This document shows, in pieces, positions 1 through 6,659 of a stretch of 6,659 nt of DNA; position 1 is the first letter of the stretch; every line of letters begins with the position of its first letter. A program made the position numbers and the translations under genes. A model generated the notes under the pieces. It searched no databases, was not told the DNA's origin, and was given only the letters and a program-made list of their open reading frames with translations. The stretch is taken from NCBI GenBank assembly GCA_025996865.1, contig BNTV01000182.1, positions 1-6,659 of the forward strand, read 5' to 3'. The DNA comes from Bacteroidia bacterium. Its GTDB lineage: Bacteria; Bacteroidota; Bacteroidia; Bacteroidales; Azobacteroidaceae.

Positions 1-647
1 CCGTCGAAGCGTCATCCACTGCCTTCAATTCCGAAAGTGCGCCCGAAGCATCGACCATCCGCTACGAATTTCCCGCGCGACCGAAAGAAGGCAAGTTCAA
101 CATGCCGGCCGTGAGCGTTACATGGTATGACGGCGGACTGTTGCCGCCCCGTCCCGATTCGCTGCCCGACGGCGTAGAACTGGGCGAAGGACGGAACGGC
201 GTACTTTTTCACGGTACGAAAGGTCTCCTGCTTTGCGGCATCGCCGGAAGTAACTATCAACTGTTGCCGGCCGACAAGTTCAAGGACCTGCCCAAACCGC
301 CCGCCCGTCTGCGGAGGGTAGGTATGAGCCATGAAATGGACTTTGTCCGCGCCTGCAAGGAATCGCCGGAAAACCGCGTACAGCCGGTCTCGAACTTTGA
401 GTACGCCGGCCCGCTCAACGAAATGGTAGTAATGGGAAATCTCGCCGTCAGGCTGAAAAGCCTGAACAAAAAGTTGCAGTGGGATGGAGTCAACATGCGC
501 ATCACAAACCTTGCCGCCGGCGACACTATTAAAATTGTAAACGGAATCCCCAAACAGGAACCGCGCACCCTGTCCATCAACGCCATTCAGGCAGCCGAAG
601 AATATATACGGCGGACCTGTCGCGAAGGGTGGTCGCTGGAGGGCTAA
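1..647 (+). CDS. Gfo/Idh/MocA-family oxidoreductase, C-terminal part (5' end outside window)
   Basis: The frame is open from position 3 to a TAA at 645-647 and gives 214 residues. No start is visible, and the ATG at 102 is internal because in-frame protein-like sequence precedes it. The segment VTWYDGGLLPPRP (about residues 39-51), followed by a glycine-rich strand-turn-strand (NGVLFHGTKGLLL), matches the C-terminal substrate-side alpha/beta domain of the Gfo/Idh/MocA oxidoreductases that are common in Bacteroidetes and Planctomycetes. The end, with WDGVNMRITNL and CREGW, is also typical. Members usually have about 400-490 residues, so roughly half is missing, including the N-terminal Rossmann NAD(P)-binding fold, the EKP catalytic motif and any signal peptide. 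Such enzymes oxidise or reduce sugars, inositols or related polyols, but the substrate cannot be told from this fragment. The gene converges on gltA, is visibly more GC-rich than the rest of the window, and shows no link to the Krebs-cycle genes. The family call is firm; the function is open. Confidence 0.85.
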   Translation, partial: VEASSTAFNSESAPEASTIRYEFPARPKEGKFNMPAVSVTWYDGGLLPPRPDSLPDGVELGEGRNGVLFHGTKGLLLCGIAGSNYQLLPADKFKDLPKPPARLRRVGMSHEMDFVRACKESPENRVQPVSNFEYAGPLNEMVVMGNLAVRLKSLNKKLQWDGVNMRITNLAAGDTIKIVNGIPKQEPRTLSINAIQAAEEYIRRTCREGWSLEG

Positions 648-664
648 GATTGTTTAGTTGGAGA

Positions 665-719
665 ATTTCGTCCTGTCTCCACTCGTTTACAAAACAAATG
701 AGTGGAGACAGGACGAAAT
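665..719 (+). terminator. Long hairpin between convergent genes, probable (bidirectional) terminator
   Basis: Two 24-base arms (665-688 and 696-719) are inverted copies of each other around a 7-base loop (689-695, ACAAAAC). The only imperfection is G685 opposite T699. In a plus-strand transcript this is a G-U wobble, whereas in a minus-strand transcript it is an A-C mismatch. The hairpin starts 17 bases after the oxidoreductase stop and ends 52 bases before the gltA stop codon as read on the plus strand, which is where a shared terminator for two converging transcripts would lie. The plus-strand side is followed by CTTTAATGATTAAT, a weak U-rich tail; the minus-strand side has no clear U-run. 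The wobble and the tail both favour action on the plus-strand transcript. A stem of 24 pairs is longer than most intrinsic terminators, so an inverted-repeat element is an alternative. Confidence 0.65.
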
Positions 720-771
720 CTTTAATGATTAATGGTCTCAATTGATAACTTTGTGGTATGATTGCGGAAAA

Positions 772-2115
772 TCACCTGTTACCAATAGCCACATACGCTT
801 GATCGTCAAGAATATTCCGGTAGGCAGGACGTATGATGCGTTTGCTCTTGAAATTTAATTCTTCGATGCGGTGCGCCGTCCAACCTACGATACGCGCCAT
901 CGCAAAGAGGGGCGTATAAATCTCTTTCGGCAACCCGATCATTTCATAGACAAAACCGGAATAGAAGTCGATGTTGGAAGAAACTTTCTTTTTCGTTCCC
1001 TTGAAATTCTCGAAACATTCGATTGCCCGTTCTTCCAGCAGTTCGAGAAAATCAAATTCTGTGGTAAGTCCTTTTTCTTTCGCCAGATCACGCGCCAATT
1101 CTTTGAGGAGGATAGCCCTTGGGTCGGAAATGGTATAGACCGCATGACCGATTCCGTAAATCAATCCCGTCTTGTCATACACTTCCTTGTTGAGCATCCG
1201 TCCGAAATAGGCGTCGATTTCGGGAATGCTTGTCCAGTCATTAATATTTTCCTTCAGGTGGTGGAACATATCAACGACCTGAATGTTTGCGCCTCCATGC
1301 AAAGGCCCTTTGAGCGAACCGATACCGGCGGCAATTGCCGAATAAGTATCCGTCCCGGTCGAACTGGTTACGCGGACGCTGAATGTTGAGTTGTTACCGC
1401 CTCCGTGCTCGGCTTGCAGGACAAGTACGAGGTCGAGCGTGCGTGCTTCCAATTCGGTATAGTGCCGCTTGAGCATAAACAGGAAATTTTCGGCAATGGA
1501 AAGCTTTTCGTCCGGATGGCGGATGTGCAGCGAACGCCCTTGCGTACTGTGGCGGTAGATATTGTAGGCGTATGCAATGATTGTGGGAAACTTGGCTATC
1601 AAATCAATGGACTGACGCATCAGGTTATCGGGGGATGTATCATCGGGGTTGTTGTCGAAATTATACATCTCCAGAACGCATCGTGCGAGGATGTTCATAA
1701 TGTTATGCCCTTCGAGGTCGATAATGTTCATCCTTGTTTTTTGTTCCAAAGGAGTGCGATCGGTAATCAGCTCCTTGAAATTTTCCAGTTCTTTCTTGTC
1801 GGGCAGTTCGCCGGACAGCATCAGGTATGCCGTTTCTTCAAATCCGAAACGTTTTTCGTTGATCAGGGCATGGACAATATCTTCAATATCGTAACCCCGG
1901 TAGTAGAGTTTTCCGGGAATGGCTTTGACCCCGCCTTCCGGCAAACGTTCGTAACCCACGACGCTTCCTATTTGGGTTAAACCGACTAATACGCCGGAGC
2001 CGTCTTCATTCCTCAGCCCCCGCTTTACGTTGTATTTTGTAAATAAATCATTGTCTATCTTGCAAGTAGTCTTTACCGACTCCGACAGTTTGTAAATCAA
2101 AAATTCTTTTTTCAT
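772..2115 (-). CDS. gltA: Citrate synthase
   Basis: This enzyme condenses acetyl-CoA with oxaloacetate to give citrate, the entry step of the oxidative Krebs arm, in the cytoplasm. The protein has 447 residues, a normal length for the Bacteroidetes form. It begins with a family-typical N-terminal segment (GSGVLVGLTQIGSVVGYE, about 39-56) and then GKLYYRGYDI (68-77). Active-site residues are visible: His237 in AEHGGGNNS, His273 in GPLHGGAN, His324 with Arg333 in GIGHAVYTISDPRA, and Asp383 in NIDFYSGF. Arginines at 416 (TAHRIEE) and 433 (RPAYR) fit the citrate and CoA contacts. The ATG start lies 4 bases after the icd stop, with no Shine-Dalgarno sequence but an A-rich leader, which suggests translational coupling. 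It is the last gene of the acnA-icd-gltA unit. A 2-methylcitrate synthase is the only realistic alternative, and the neighbours argue against it. Confidence 0.97.
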   Translation of the reverse strand: MKKEFLIYKLSESVKTTCKIDNDLFTKYNVKRGLRNEDGSGVLVGLTQIGSVVGYERLPEGGVKAIPGKLYYRGYDIEDIVHALINEKRFGFEETAYLMLSGELPDKKELENFKELITDRTPLEQKTRMNIIDLEGHNIMNILARCVLEMYNFDNNPDDTSPDNLMRQSIDLIAKFPTIIAYAYNIYRHSTQGRSLHIRHPDEKLSIAENFLFMLKRHYTELEARTLDLVLVLQAEHGGGNNSTFSVRVTSSTGTDTYSAIAAGIGSLKGPLHGGANIQVVDMFHHLKENINDWTSIPEIDAYFGRMLNKEVYDKTGLIYGIGHAVYTISDPRAILLKELARDLAKEKGLTTEFDFLELLEERAIECFENFKGTKKKVSSNIDFYSGFVYEMIGLPKEIYTPLFAMARIVGWTAHRIEELNFKSKRIIRPAYRNILDDQAYVAIGNR

Positions 2116-2119
2116 GTGT

Positions 2120-3310
2120 TCAATTTGTTTTTTTTAAAGCGTTAATAATTACTTCTCCAAACTCTTTCGTGCCTAAGGGTTGACCATTCGGCATAAATCG
2201 CGCCAGATCAAACGTTGCCAGTCCGCTCTCAAAAGCCTGTTCCATCGCTGCGGTTATCAAAGCCGCCGCTTCATTCCATCCCAAATACTCCAGCATCATC
2301 ACTGCCGAGAGCAATAACGAGGATGGATTAACTACATTAGCGCCTGCTATATTGGGAGCCGTTCCATGGGTGGCTTCAAAAATAGCGTGTCCGCTTGTGT
2401 AATTGATATTCGCTCCCGGTGCGATGCCTATTCCGCCAACCATCGCCGCCAATTGGTCGGAAATATAGTCGCCGTTCAGGTTGAGCGTTGCTATCACGGA
2501 ATATTCTTCCGGTCTCAAAAGGGTATTTTGCAGGAAAGCATCGGCAATAACGTCTTTCACGACCAGTTTTCCGCTCGACAGCGCTTCTGCATATTCCCGC
2601 TCCGCCAAGGCATAGCCCCAATTTTTAAAACCTCCTTCGGTAAATTTCATGATATTCCCCTTGTGCACCAGCGTAACGCTTGGGCAGTTGTTCGTCAGGG
2701 CGTATTCGATAGCGGCGCGCACCAACCGTTCGGTTCCTTCGATAGAAACCGGTTTAACGCCGAAGGCGGATGTTTTCGGGAAGCGTATTTTCTTCACGCC
2801 CATTTCTTCGGTGAGGAATTTCAGGAACTTGTCCGCTTCGGGAGTTCCTTCCGCCCATTCGATACCGGCATAAATATCTTCCGTATTTTCACGGAAGATA
2901 ACCATATCCACTTTCTCCGGTTCTTTCACCGGGGAAACGACGCCTTTAAACCATCGCACGGGACGAAGGCATACGTATAAATCCAGTTCCTGACGAAGCG
3001 CCACATTGAGCGAACGGATGCCGCCGCCGATAGGCGTGGTGAGCGGGCCTTTAATGCCGACCCTATATTCGCGGAAGGCGTCCATCGTGGCATCCGGCAA
3101 CCAACTGCCGGTGGCATGAAACGCTTTCTCGCCGGCTAATACTTCCATCCATTCGATGGATTTCCGCCCGCCGTAAACCTTTTCCAAGGCTGCATTCACA
3201 ATCTTTTGGCAGACGGGAGTGATTTCCGCTCCTATGCCATCGCCTTCTATAAAAGGAATTGTTACCTTTTCGGGAACAATCAACTGATTGCCTTCTTTTG
3301 TTATCTTCAT
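2120..3310 (-). CDS. icd: Isocitrate dehydrogenase, E. coli-like homodimeric type; coenzyme uncertain
   Basis: This enzyme oxidatively decarboxylates isocitrate to 2-oxoglutarate. The 396 residues align along their whole length with E. coli Icd (416 residues). Substrate residues are present: Ser100, Arg106 and Arg116 in [25 protein letters not shown], Arg140 and Tyr147 in [11 protein letters not shown], and Lys217 in [11 protein letters not shown]. The metal-site aspartates 281 and 285 lie in NLNGDYISD. Ser100 is the equivalent of the serine phosphorylated by AceK in E. coli. The coenzyme loop reads HGTAPNIAG (315-323), so the NADP-binding Lys344-Tyr345 pair of E. coli is replaced by Asn320-Ile321 and Tyr391 by Phe367, while Arg395 is kept as Arg371. 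Most databases would name this family NADP-dependent, but these residues leave NAD or dual use possible. The ATG lies 23 bases after the acnA stop, preceded by a weak GGGAAA. The last codons contain a run of eight A's just before the stop. Confidence 0.96.
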   Translation of the reverse strand: MKITKEGNQLIVPEKVTIPFIEGDGIGAEITPVCQKIVNAALEKVYGGRKSIEWMEVLAGEKAFHATGSWLPDATMDAFREYRVGIKGPLTTPIGGGIRSLNVALRQELDLYVCLRPVRWFKGVVSPVKEPEKVDMVIFRENTEDIYAGIEWAEGTPEADKFLKFLTEEMGVKKIRFPKTSAFGVKPVSIEGTERLVRAAIEYALTNNCPSVTLVHKGNIMKFTEGGFKNWGYALAEREYAEALSSGKLVVKDVIADAFLQNTLLRPEEYSVIATLNLNGDYISDQLAAMVGGIGIAPGANINYTSGHAIFEATHGTAPNIAGANVVNPSSLLLSAVMMLEYLGWNEAAALITAAMEQAFESGLATFDLARFMPNGQPLGTKEFGEVIINALKKTN

Positions 3311-3333
3311 AATTTCCCGGTGTTATTTGTTCG

Positions 3334-5595
3334 TTATTTATTATCCGTTGACTTGACATAGTTCAAGGCGCTTCCTGCCTGAAACCATTTTATTTGTATC
3401 TCATTGTAGGTGTGATTCGCCGTAAAGGATTCATCCGTACCGTCGGCATGATGCAGGACAACCGTTAGCGGCTTGCCGGAAGTGAAACTGTCGATTCCCC
3501 GGATGCTGATTTGGTCGGTTTCGCGTATTTTGTCGTAATCGTCCTTATCGGCAAAGGTCAGCGCCAACATTCCCTGCTTCTTCAGGTTTGTTTCGTGAAT
3601 ACGGGCAAAACTTTTTGCCAATATCACTTTTACATTCAGGAAGCGAGGCTCCATCGCCGCATGTTCGCGCGAAGAACCTTCGCCATAGTTTTCCTCGGCA
3701 ACAACAACCGTTGACAGTCCCTTTGCTTTAAAGGCTTTGGCAGCAGCCGATACGGATTGGTATCCGGAAGTAAACGGATTTAACGCAGCATCGGTTTCCC
3801 CGGTGAACGCATTCACCGCACCCATTAACATATTATCGGAAATATTCTCCAGATGTCCCCGGAAACGGAGCCAGGGTCCTGCCATGGAAATATGGTCGGT
3901 TGTGCATTTTCCTCTTACTTTCAGCAGTAGCGGCATTGCATTAAAATCACGGACATCCGCCGGAGCGAATGGAACAAGCAACTGGAGGCGTTTGGAATCC
4001 GGACTGATAAGCATTTCTTCCCGGCTATTTCCGGGGCTTACATATCCGTCTTCTCCTTCAATAAATCCGGTTGGCGGCAAATCGAAACCTTCCGGTTCCT
4101 TGAGTTTTACTTTCCGCCCGTCCTCTGTTGTCAATGTATCGGTCAGGGGATTAAAGCACAAGTCTCCTGCAAGGGCGAATGCCATGGCTATTTCAGGAGA
4201 AGCAACAAATGAATAGGTATTGGGATTTCCATCCGCGCGTTTAGCAAAATTCCGGTTGAAGGATGTGACTATCGAATTTACCCTTGTATTATCATCCGTA
4301 TTCCTCTGCCATTGACCGATGCAGGGACCGCAGGCATTAGCCATTATGATTGCGCCGAGTTGCTCGAAATCCTGGATAAACCCGTGGGCTTCGGCTGTAC
4401 GCCGGATTTTTTCCGAACCGGGATTAATAATGAGGGACGCCGCTATTTTCACCTTGTCGTCCAATGCCTGGCGGGCAATGGATACGGCACGGCTCAAGTC
4501 CTGATAAGATGAATTGGTGCACGAACCGATTAATCCGACTTCCACTTTTTGGGGATAATTATTTTCTTTTACTTTAGCGGCAAACCGGGAGAGTGGAGTG
4601 GCTGCGTCCGGTGTGAATGGACCGTTGATATGCGGCTCCAATGCGGATAAATCAATCTCGAAGACCTGGTCGTAAAATTCTTCGGGAGAAGCTTGCACCG
4701 CACTATCTGCTTGCAAGTAAGGCTGCAGTTTTTCACACCATTCGGCGACAGCTTCCCGTCCGGTAGCGCGCAGGTATGCCGCAGCGTTCTTATCATAGGG
4801 GAAAATGGAAGTAGTCGCTCCGACTTCGGCTCCCATATTGCAAATAGTGGCTTTCCCTGTGGCAGGAAGGGTTTCCGTTCCTTCGCCGAAGTATTCAATT
4901 ATCGAATTGGTTCCTCCCTTGACGGTCAGGATTCCTGCCAACTTTAATATGACATCTTTTGCCGACGTCCAACCATTGAGGCGACCGGTGAGTTTGACGC
5001 CTATAATTTTAGGCATCTTCAGTTCCCATTCCATTCCGCTCATCACATCTACCGCATCGGCGCCTCCGACGCCAATGGCAATCATTCCAAGTCCGCCGGC
5101 GTTAGGGGTATGCGAATCTGTACCAACCATCATTCCTCCGGGAAAAGCATAATTTTCGAGCACAATCTGGTGGATAATTCCTGCGCCCGGCTTCCAGAAT
5201 CCGATGCCATACTTGCCGGAAACTGTTTGGAGAAAATTATAGACTTCGCTGTTTGAATCCTGAGCAGTCACAAGGTCTTTTTTCGCACCCAAATGCGCTT
5301 GGATTAAATGGTCGCAATGCACGGTTGCAGGAACAGCTGAATACTTTTTCCCTGCGTTCATGAATTGCAGCAACGCCATCTGTGCCGTAGCATCCTGCAT
5401 CGCCACACGGTCGGGACGGAAATTAACATAATCGACTCCCCGCTTGTAATTTTCTACTTTATCTGCATTGTAAAGGTGTGCATACAAAACCTTTTCGGCT
5501 AAAGTCACCGGACGTTTTAACGTCTTGCGTGCAGCGTCCACCTTTCCGGCAAACGCTTCATAAAAGTTTTTCAGTGTTTCAAAATCATGAACCAT
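3334..5595 (-). CDS. acnA: Aconitate hydratase, mitochondrial-like type
   Basis: This enzyme converts citrate to isocitrate through cis-aconitate, using a [4Fe-4S] cluster, in the cytoplasm. The 753-residue length and segments such as [19 protein letters not shown] (60-78) and [10 protein letters not shown] (91-100) are those of the mitochondrial aconitase type, not the roughly 890-residue bacterial AcnA/IRP1 or AcnB types. Cluster cysteines are Cys359 in IGSCTNSS and Cys422/Cys425 in ACGPCIGQW. Active-site parts include Asp95-His96, GTDSHTPN (158-165), His142, and the swivelling C-terminal domain with [11 protein letters not shown] (637-647), which carries the catalytic serine at about 641. 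It is the first gene of the acnA-icd-gltA unit. The ATG start has no Shine-Dalgarno sequence but an AT-rich leader, as is usual in Bacteroidetes. A mitochondrial-like aconitase encoded with icd and gltA has been described in Bacteroides fragilis, so this arrangement is known. The frame is intact. Confidence 0.97.
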   Translation of the reverse strand: MVHDFETLKNFYEAFAGKVDAARKTLKRPVTLAEKVLYAHLYNADKVENYKRGVDYVNFRPDRVAMQDATAQMALLQFMNAGKKYSAVPATVHCDHLIQAHLGAKKDLVTAQDSNSEVYNFLQTVSGKYGIGFWKPGAGIIHQIVLENYAFPGGMMVGTDSHTPNAGGLGMIAIGVGGADAVDVMSGMEWELKMPKIIGVKLTGRLNGWTSAKDVILKLAGILTVKGGTNSIIEYFGEGTETLPATGKATICNMGAEVGATTSIFPYDKNAAAYLRATGREAVAEWCEKLQPYLQADSAVQASPEEFYDQVFEIDLSALEPHINGPFTPDAATPLSRFAAKVKENNYPQKVEVGLIGSCTNSSYQDLSRAVSIARQALDDKVKIAASLIINPGSEKIRRTAEAHGFIQDFEQLGAIIMANACGPCIGQWQRNTDDNTRVNSIVTSFNRNFAKRADGNPNTYSFVASPEIAMAFALAGDLCFNPLTDTLTTEDGRKVKLKEPEGFDLPPTGFIEGEDGYVSPGNSREEMLISPDSKRLQLLVPFAPADVRDFNAMPLLLKVRGKCTTDHISMAGPWLRFRGHLENISDNMLMGAVNAFTGETDAALNPFTSGYQSVSAAAKAFKAKGLSTVVVAEENYGEGSSREHAAMEPRFLNVKVILAKSFARIHETNLKKQGMLALTFADKDDYDKIRETDQISIRGIDSFTSGKPLTVVLHHADGTDESFTANHTYNEIQIKWFQAGSALNYVKSTDNK

Positions 5596-5622
5596 ATTGA
5601 TGTATTTAGAAAGTTATTCATA

Positions 5623-5656
5623 CAAAGTTGCTTATCCTATTACCCAGCGGCTTAAA
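5623..5656 (-). promoter_or_regulatory. Weak candidate Bacteroidetes-type promoter before acnA
   Basis: Read on the minus strand, CAACTTTG (5623-5630) differs by one base from the Bacteroidetes -7 consensus TAnnTTTG. A TTTA (5653-5656) lies 22 bases upstream, close to the position of the -33 TTTG element. Transcription would start in the short gap before the acnA ATG at 5595, with the -33 part inside the end of the upstream coding region. A second near-match, TAACTTTC (5609-5616), has no upstream partner. Both are weak, and readthrough from the upstream gene cannot be excluded. Confidence 0.25.
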
Positions 5657-6659
5657 GTACGTTCTTCAGCGCTGAACTCCGCACCGATTTTTACGATTTT
5701 TTTATTACCTGCCGCATATCGAGCAGCATACTTACGGTCGTCGATTTGTGCTAATGCGTCTTCGGCGGTAGCATTTCCGGTCAGCTTAAACTCAAAAATA
5801 AAAACGATGTCATTCACCACGACAACCGCATCGGCACGACCGATGGCGCTGCTTACTTCGGCCTGTACAAATTCGCCCATCAATGTAAACAGCAGATAAA
5901 AAATGGTTTGGTAATGTTTTTCTTCCTTGTTGTTCAATTCATAGGGAATACCCGCAAAAAAGGCTTTCAGCCGGTTCATAAAACCATCCACATTGTTTGC
6001 CCGCAAATCACGAATGAAACTGCCGGAGGAAAATTCCGTCCAAACGTCTTTTTTAGGCATAAAAACCGGCAAAAGGTTGTTCATAAAACCGTATTTTACT
6101 TCTTCATTGGGGTAGCCCAATATGTATTCGTCCAACTGGCTGTCATAATCCTTGATGGTCAGATAACCGCTTTGATACAGTATCGGCACGGGATTCCCGT
6201 ACTCAATCTGATAATCGGTAATGGAACGTACCGGAAATTGCACGTCATTTTCCAAAGTTTTCACATCAAAATCCATCTCTTTCAGCATTTTGACTAAAAA
6301 AGTCGGTGTGCCGGTTTCGTACCAGTAATCCTTGAATTTTTCCGAACTAAAGGTATTCAGCAAACTGAAAGGATTGTATATATCTTCCGTATATTCGCAA
6401 AAATGGTAGCCATCGTAATGTTTTTTCAATTTGGCAAGCGTTTCGTCGCAGGTTAAATTTTGTTTTTCGGCAAGAGTTGCTATTTCCGGTTGAAAATTTT
6501 GGATTAATTCTGCTTCGGAGATACCGCAAATGCCTGCATATTGTTCTTCCATACTGATGTCCTGCAAGTGATTCAAATCGCTGAAAATGCTTACTTTAGA
6601 GAATTTGGTAACGCCGGTCAAGAAAGCAAAGCGCAGATATGCGTCGTTACTTTTCAACA
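5632..6659 (-). CDS. AAA-ATPase-like / PD-(D/E)XK nuclease-superfamily (DUF1703) protein, 5' end outside window
   Basis: This is the C-terminal 340 or so residues of a protein family that usually has about 520 residues. The frame stays open to the right edge. The first apparent start would be a TTG at 6655-6657, but it lies inside the conserved segment before DAYLRFAFLTGVTKFSK, so the true start is further right and the Walker A/B region is not visible. Counting from that leucine, residues 5-36 (FLTGVTKFSK, SIFSDLNHLQDIS) and YDGYHF (81-86) belong to the C-terminal half of the AAA-ATPase-like domain (PF09820). Residues from about 225 to the end form the PD-(D/E)XK domain (DUF1703, PF08011): Glu262, GRADAV with Asp276, IFEFK with Glu289 and Lys291, and Gln304 in QIDDRKYA. 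The nuclease-superfamily residues are therefore all present, but the family's activity and role are not established. Many Bacteroidetes genomes carry multiple copies. It is visibly more AT-rich than its neighbours and ends 36 bases before acnA on the same strand. Confidence 0.88.
   Translation of the reverse strand, partial: LKSNDAYLRFAFLTGVTKFSKVSIFSDLNHLQDISMEEQYAGICGISEAELIQNFQPEIATLAEKQNLTCDETLAKLKKHYDGYHFCEYTEDIYNPFSLLNTFSSEKFKDYWYETGTPTFLVKMLKEMDFDVKTLENDVQFPVRSITDYQIEYGNPVPILYQSGYLTIKDYDSQLDEYILGYPNEEVKYGFMNNLLPVFMPKKDVWTEFSSGSFIRDLRANNVDGFMNRLKAFFAGIPYELNNKEEKHYQTIFYLLFTLMGEFVQAEVSSAIGRADAVVVVNDIVFIFEFKLTGNATAEDALAQIDDRKYAARYAAGNKKIVKIGAEFSAEERTLSRWVIG

Noticed and set aside
102..104. 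ATG as the start of the oxidoreductase gene
   Set aside because: The same frame is open back to position 3 with protein-like sequence, and the domain it encodes is the C-terminal one, so this methionine is internal.
738..745. 8-base palindrome TCAATTGA in the intergenic region
   Set aside because: It is too short to stand out from chance in AT-rich sequence, and it is not placed near any gene start.
871..1980. Two long plus-strand open frames (172 and 191 residues) opposite gltA
   Set aside because: They lie wholly antisense to a well-supported citrate synthase, show no recognisable domain, and are explained by codon usage on the coding strand.
2366..2980. 204-residue plus-strand open frame opposite icd
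   Set aside because: It is antisense to an intact isocitrate dehydrogenase and rich in Phe, Arg and His, as expected for a shadow frame; no motif is recognisable.
4569..4898. 109-residue minus-strand frame inside acnA
   Set aside because: It overlaps acnA on the same strand in another frame, and the acnA frame is continuous with conserved aconitase sequence there, so it is not a separate gene or a sign of a frameshift.
6655..6657. TTG as the start of the AAA-ATPase-like gene
   Set aside because: It falls inside a conserved family segment, the frame remains open to the window edge, and the family is about 180 residues longer at its N-terminus. The gene is cut by the window, not truncated in the genome.

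Overview
The window looks like an ordinary chromosomal stretch from a Bacteroidetes bacterium, most likely of the order Bacteroidales. Four things suggest this: the gene order aconitase - isocitrate dehydrogenase - citrate synthase, the mitochondrial-like form of the aconitase, the lack of clear Shine-Dalgarno sequences before the starts, and a neighbouring AAA-ATPase-like/PD-(D/E)XK protein of a family common in that phylum. No close relative could be searched, so the rank below phylum is an inference.

Layout. Positions 1-647 (+) hold the C-terminal part of a Gfo/Idh/MocA-family oxidoreductase that begins before the window. Positions 648-771 are non-coding and contain a near-perfect 24-bp inverted repeat, probably the terminator between two convergent transcripts. 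Positions 772-5595 (-) hold three tightly packed genes read in the order acnA, icd, gltA, with gaps of 23 and 4 bases. Positions 5632-6659 (-) hold the C-terminal two thirds or so of an AAA-ATPase-like/DUF1703 protein whose start lies beyond the right edge.

The three central genes form one metabolic unit. Citrate synthase joins oxaloacetate and acetyl-CoA, aconitase isomerises citrate to isocitrate, and isocitrate dehydrogenase makes 2-oxoglutarate. This is the oxidative arm of the Krebs cycle, which in anaerobic Bacteroidetes is thought mainly to supply 2-oxoglutarate for glutamate synthesis. All three reading frames are intact and their catalytic residues are visible. The flanking genes show no obvious functional link to this unit.

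I found no mobile element, CRISPR array, tRNA or rRNA, and nothing that amounts to a new biological system. The points most worth a second look are the non-canonical coenzyme-binding residues in the isocitrate dehydrogenase, the long intergenic hairpin, and a slippery A-run at the icd/gltA junction.
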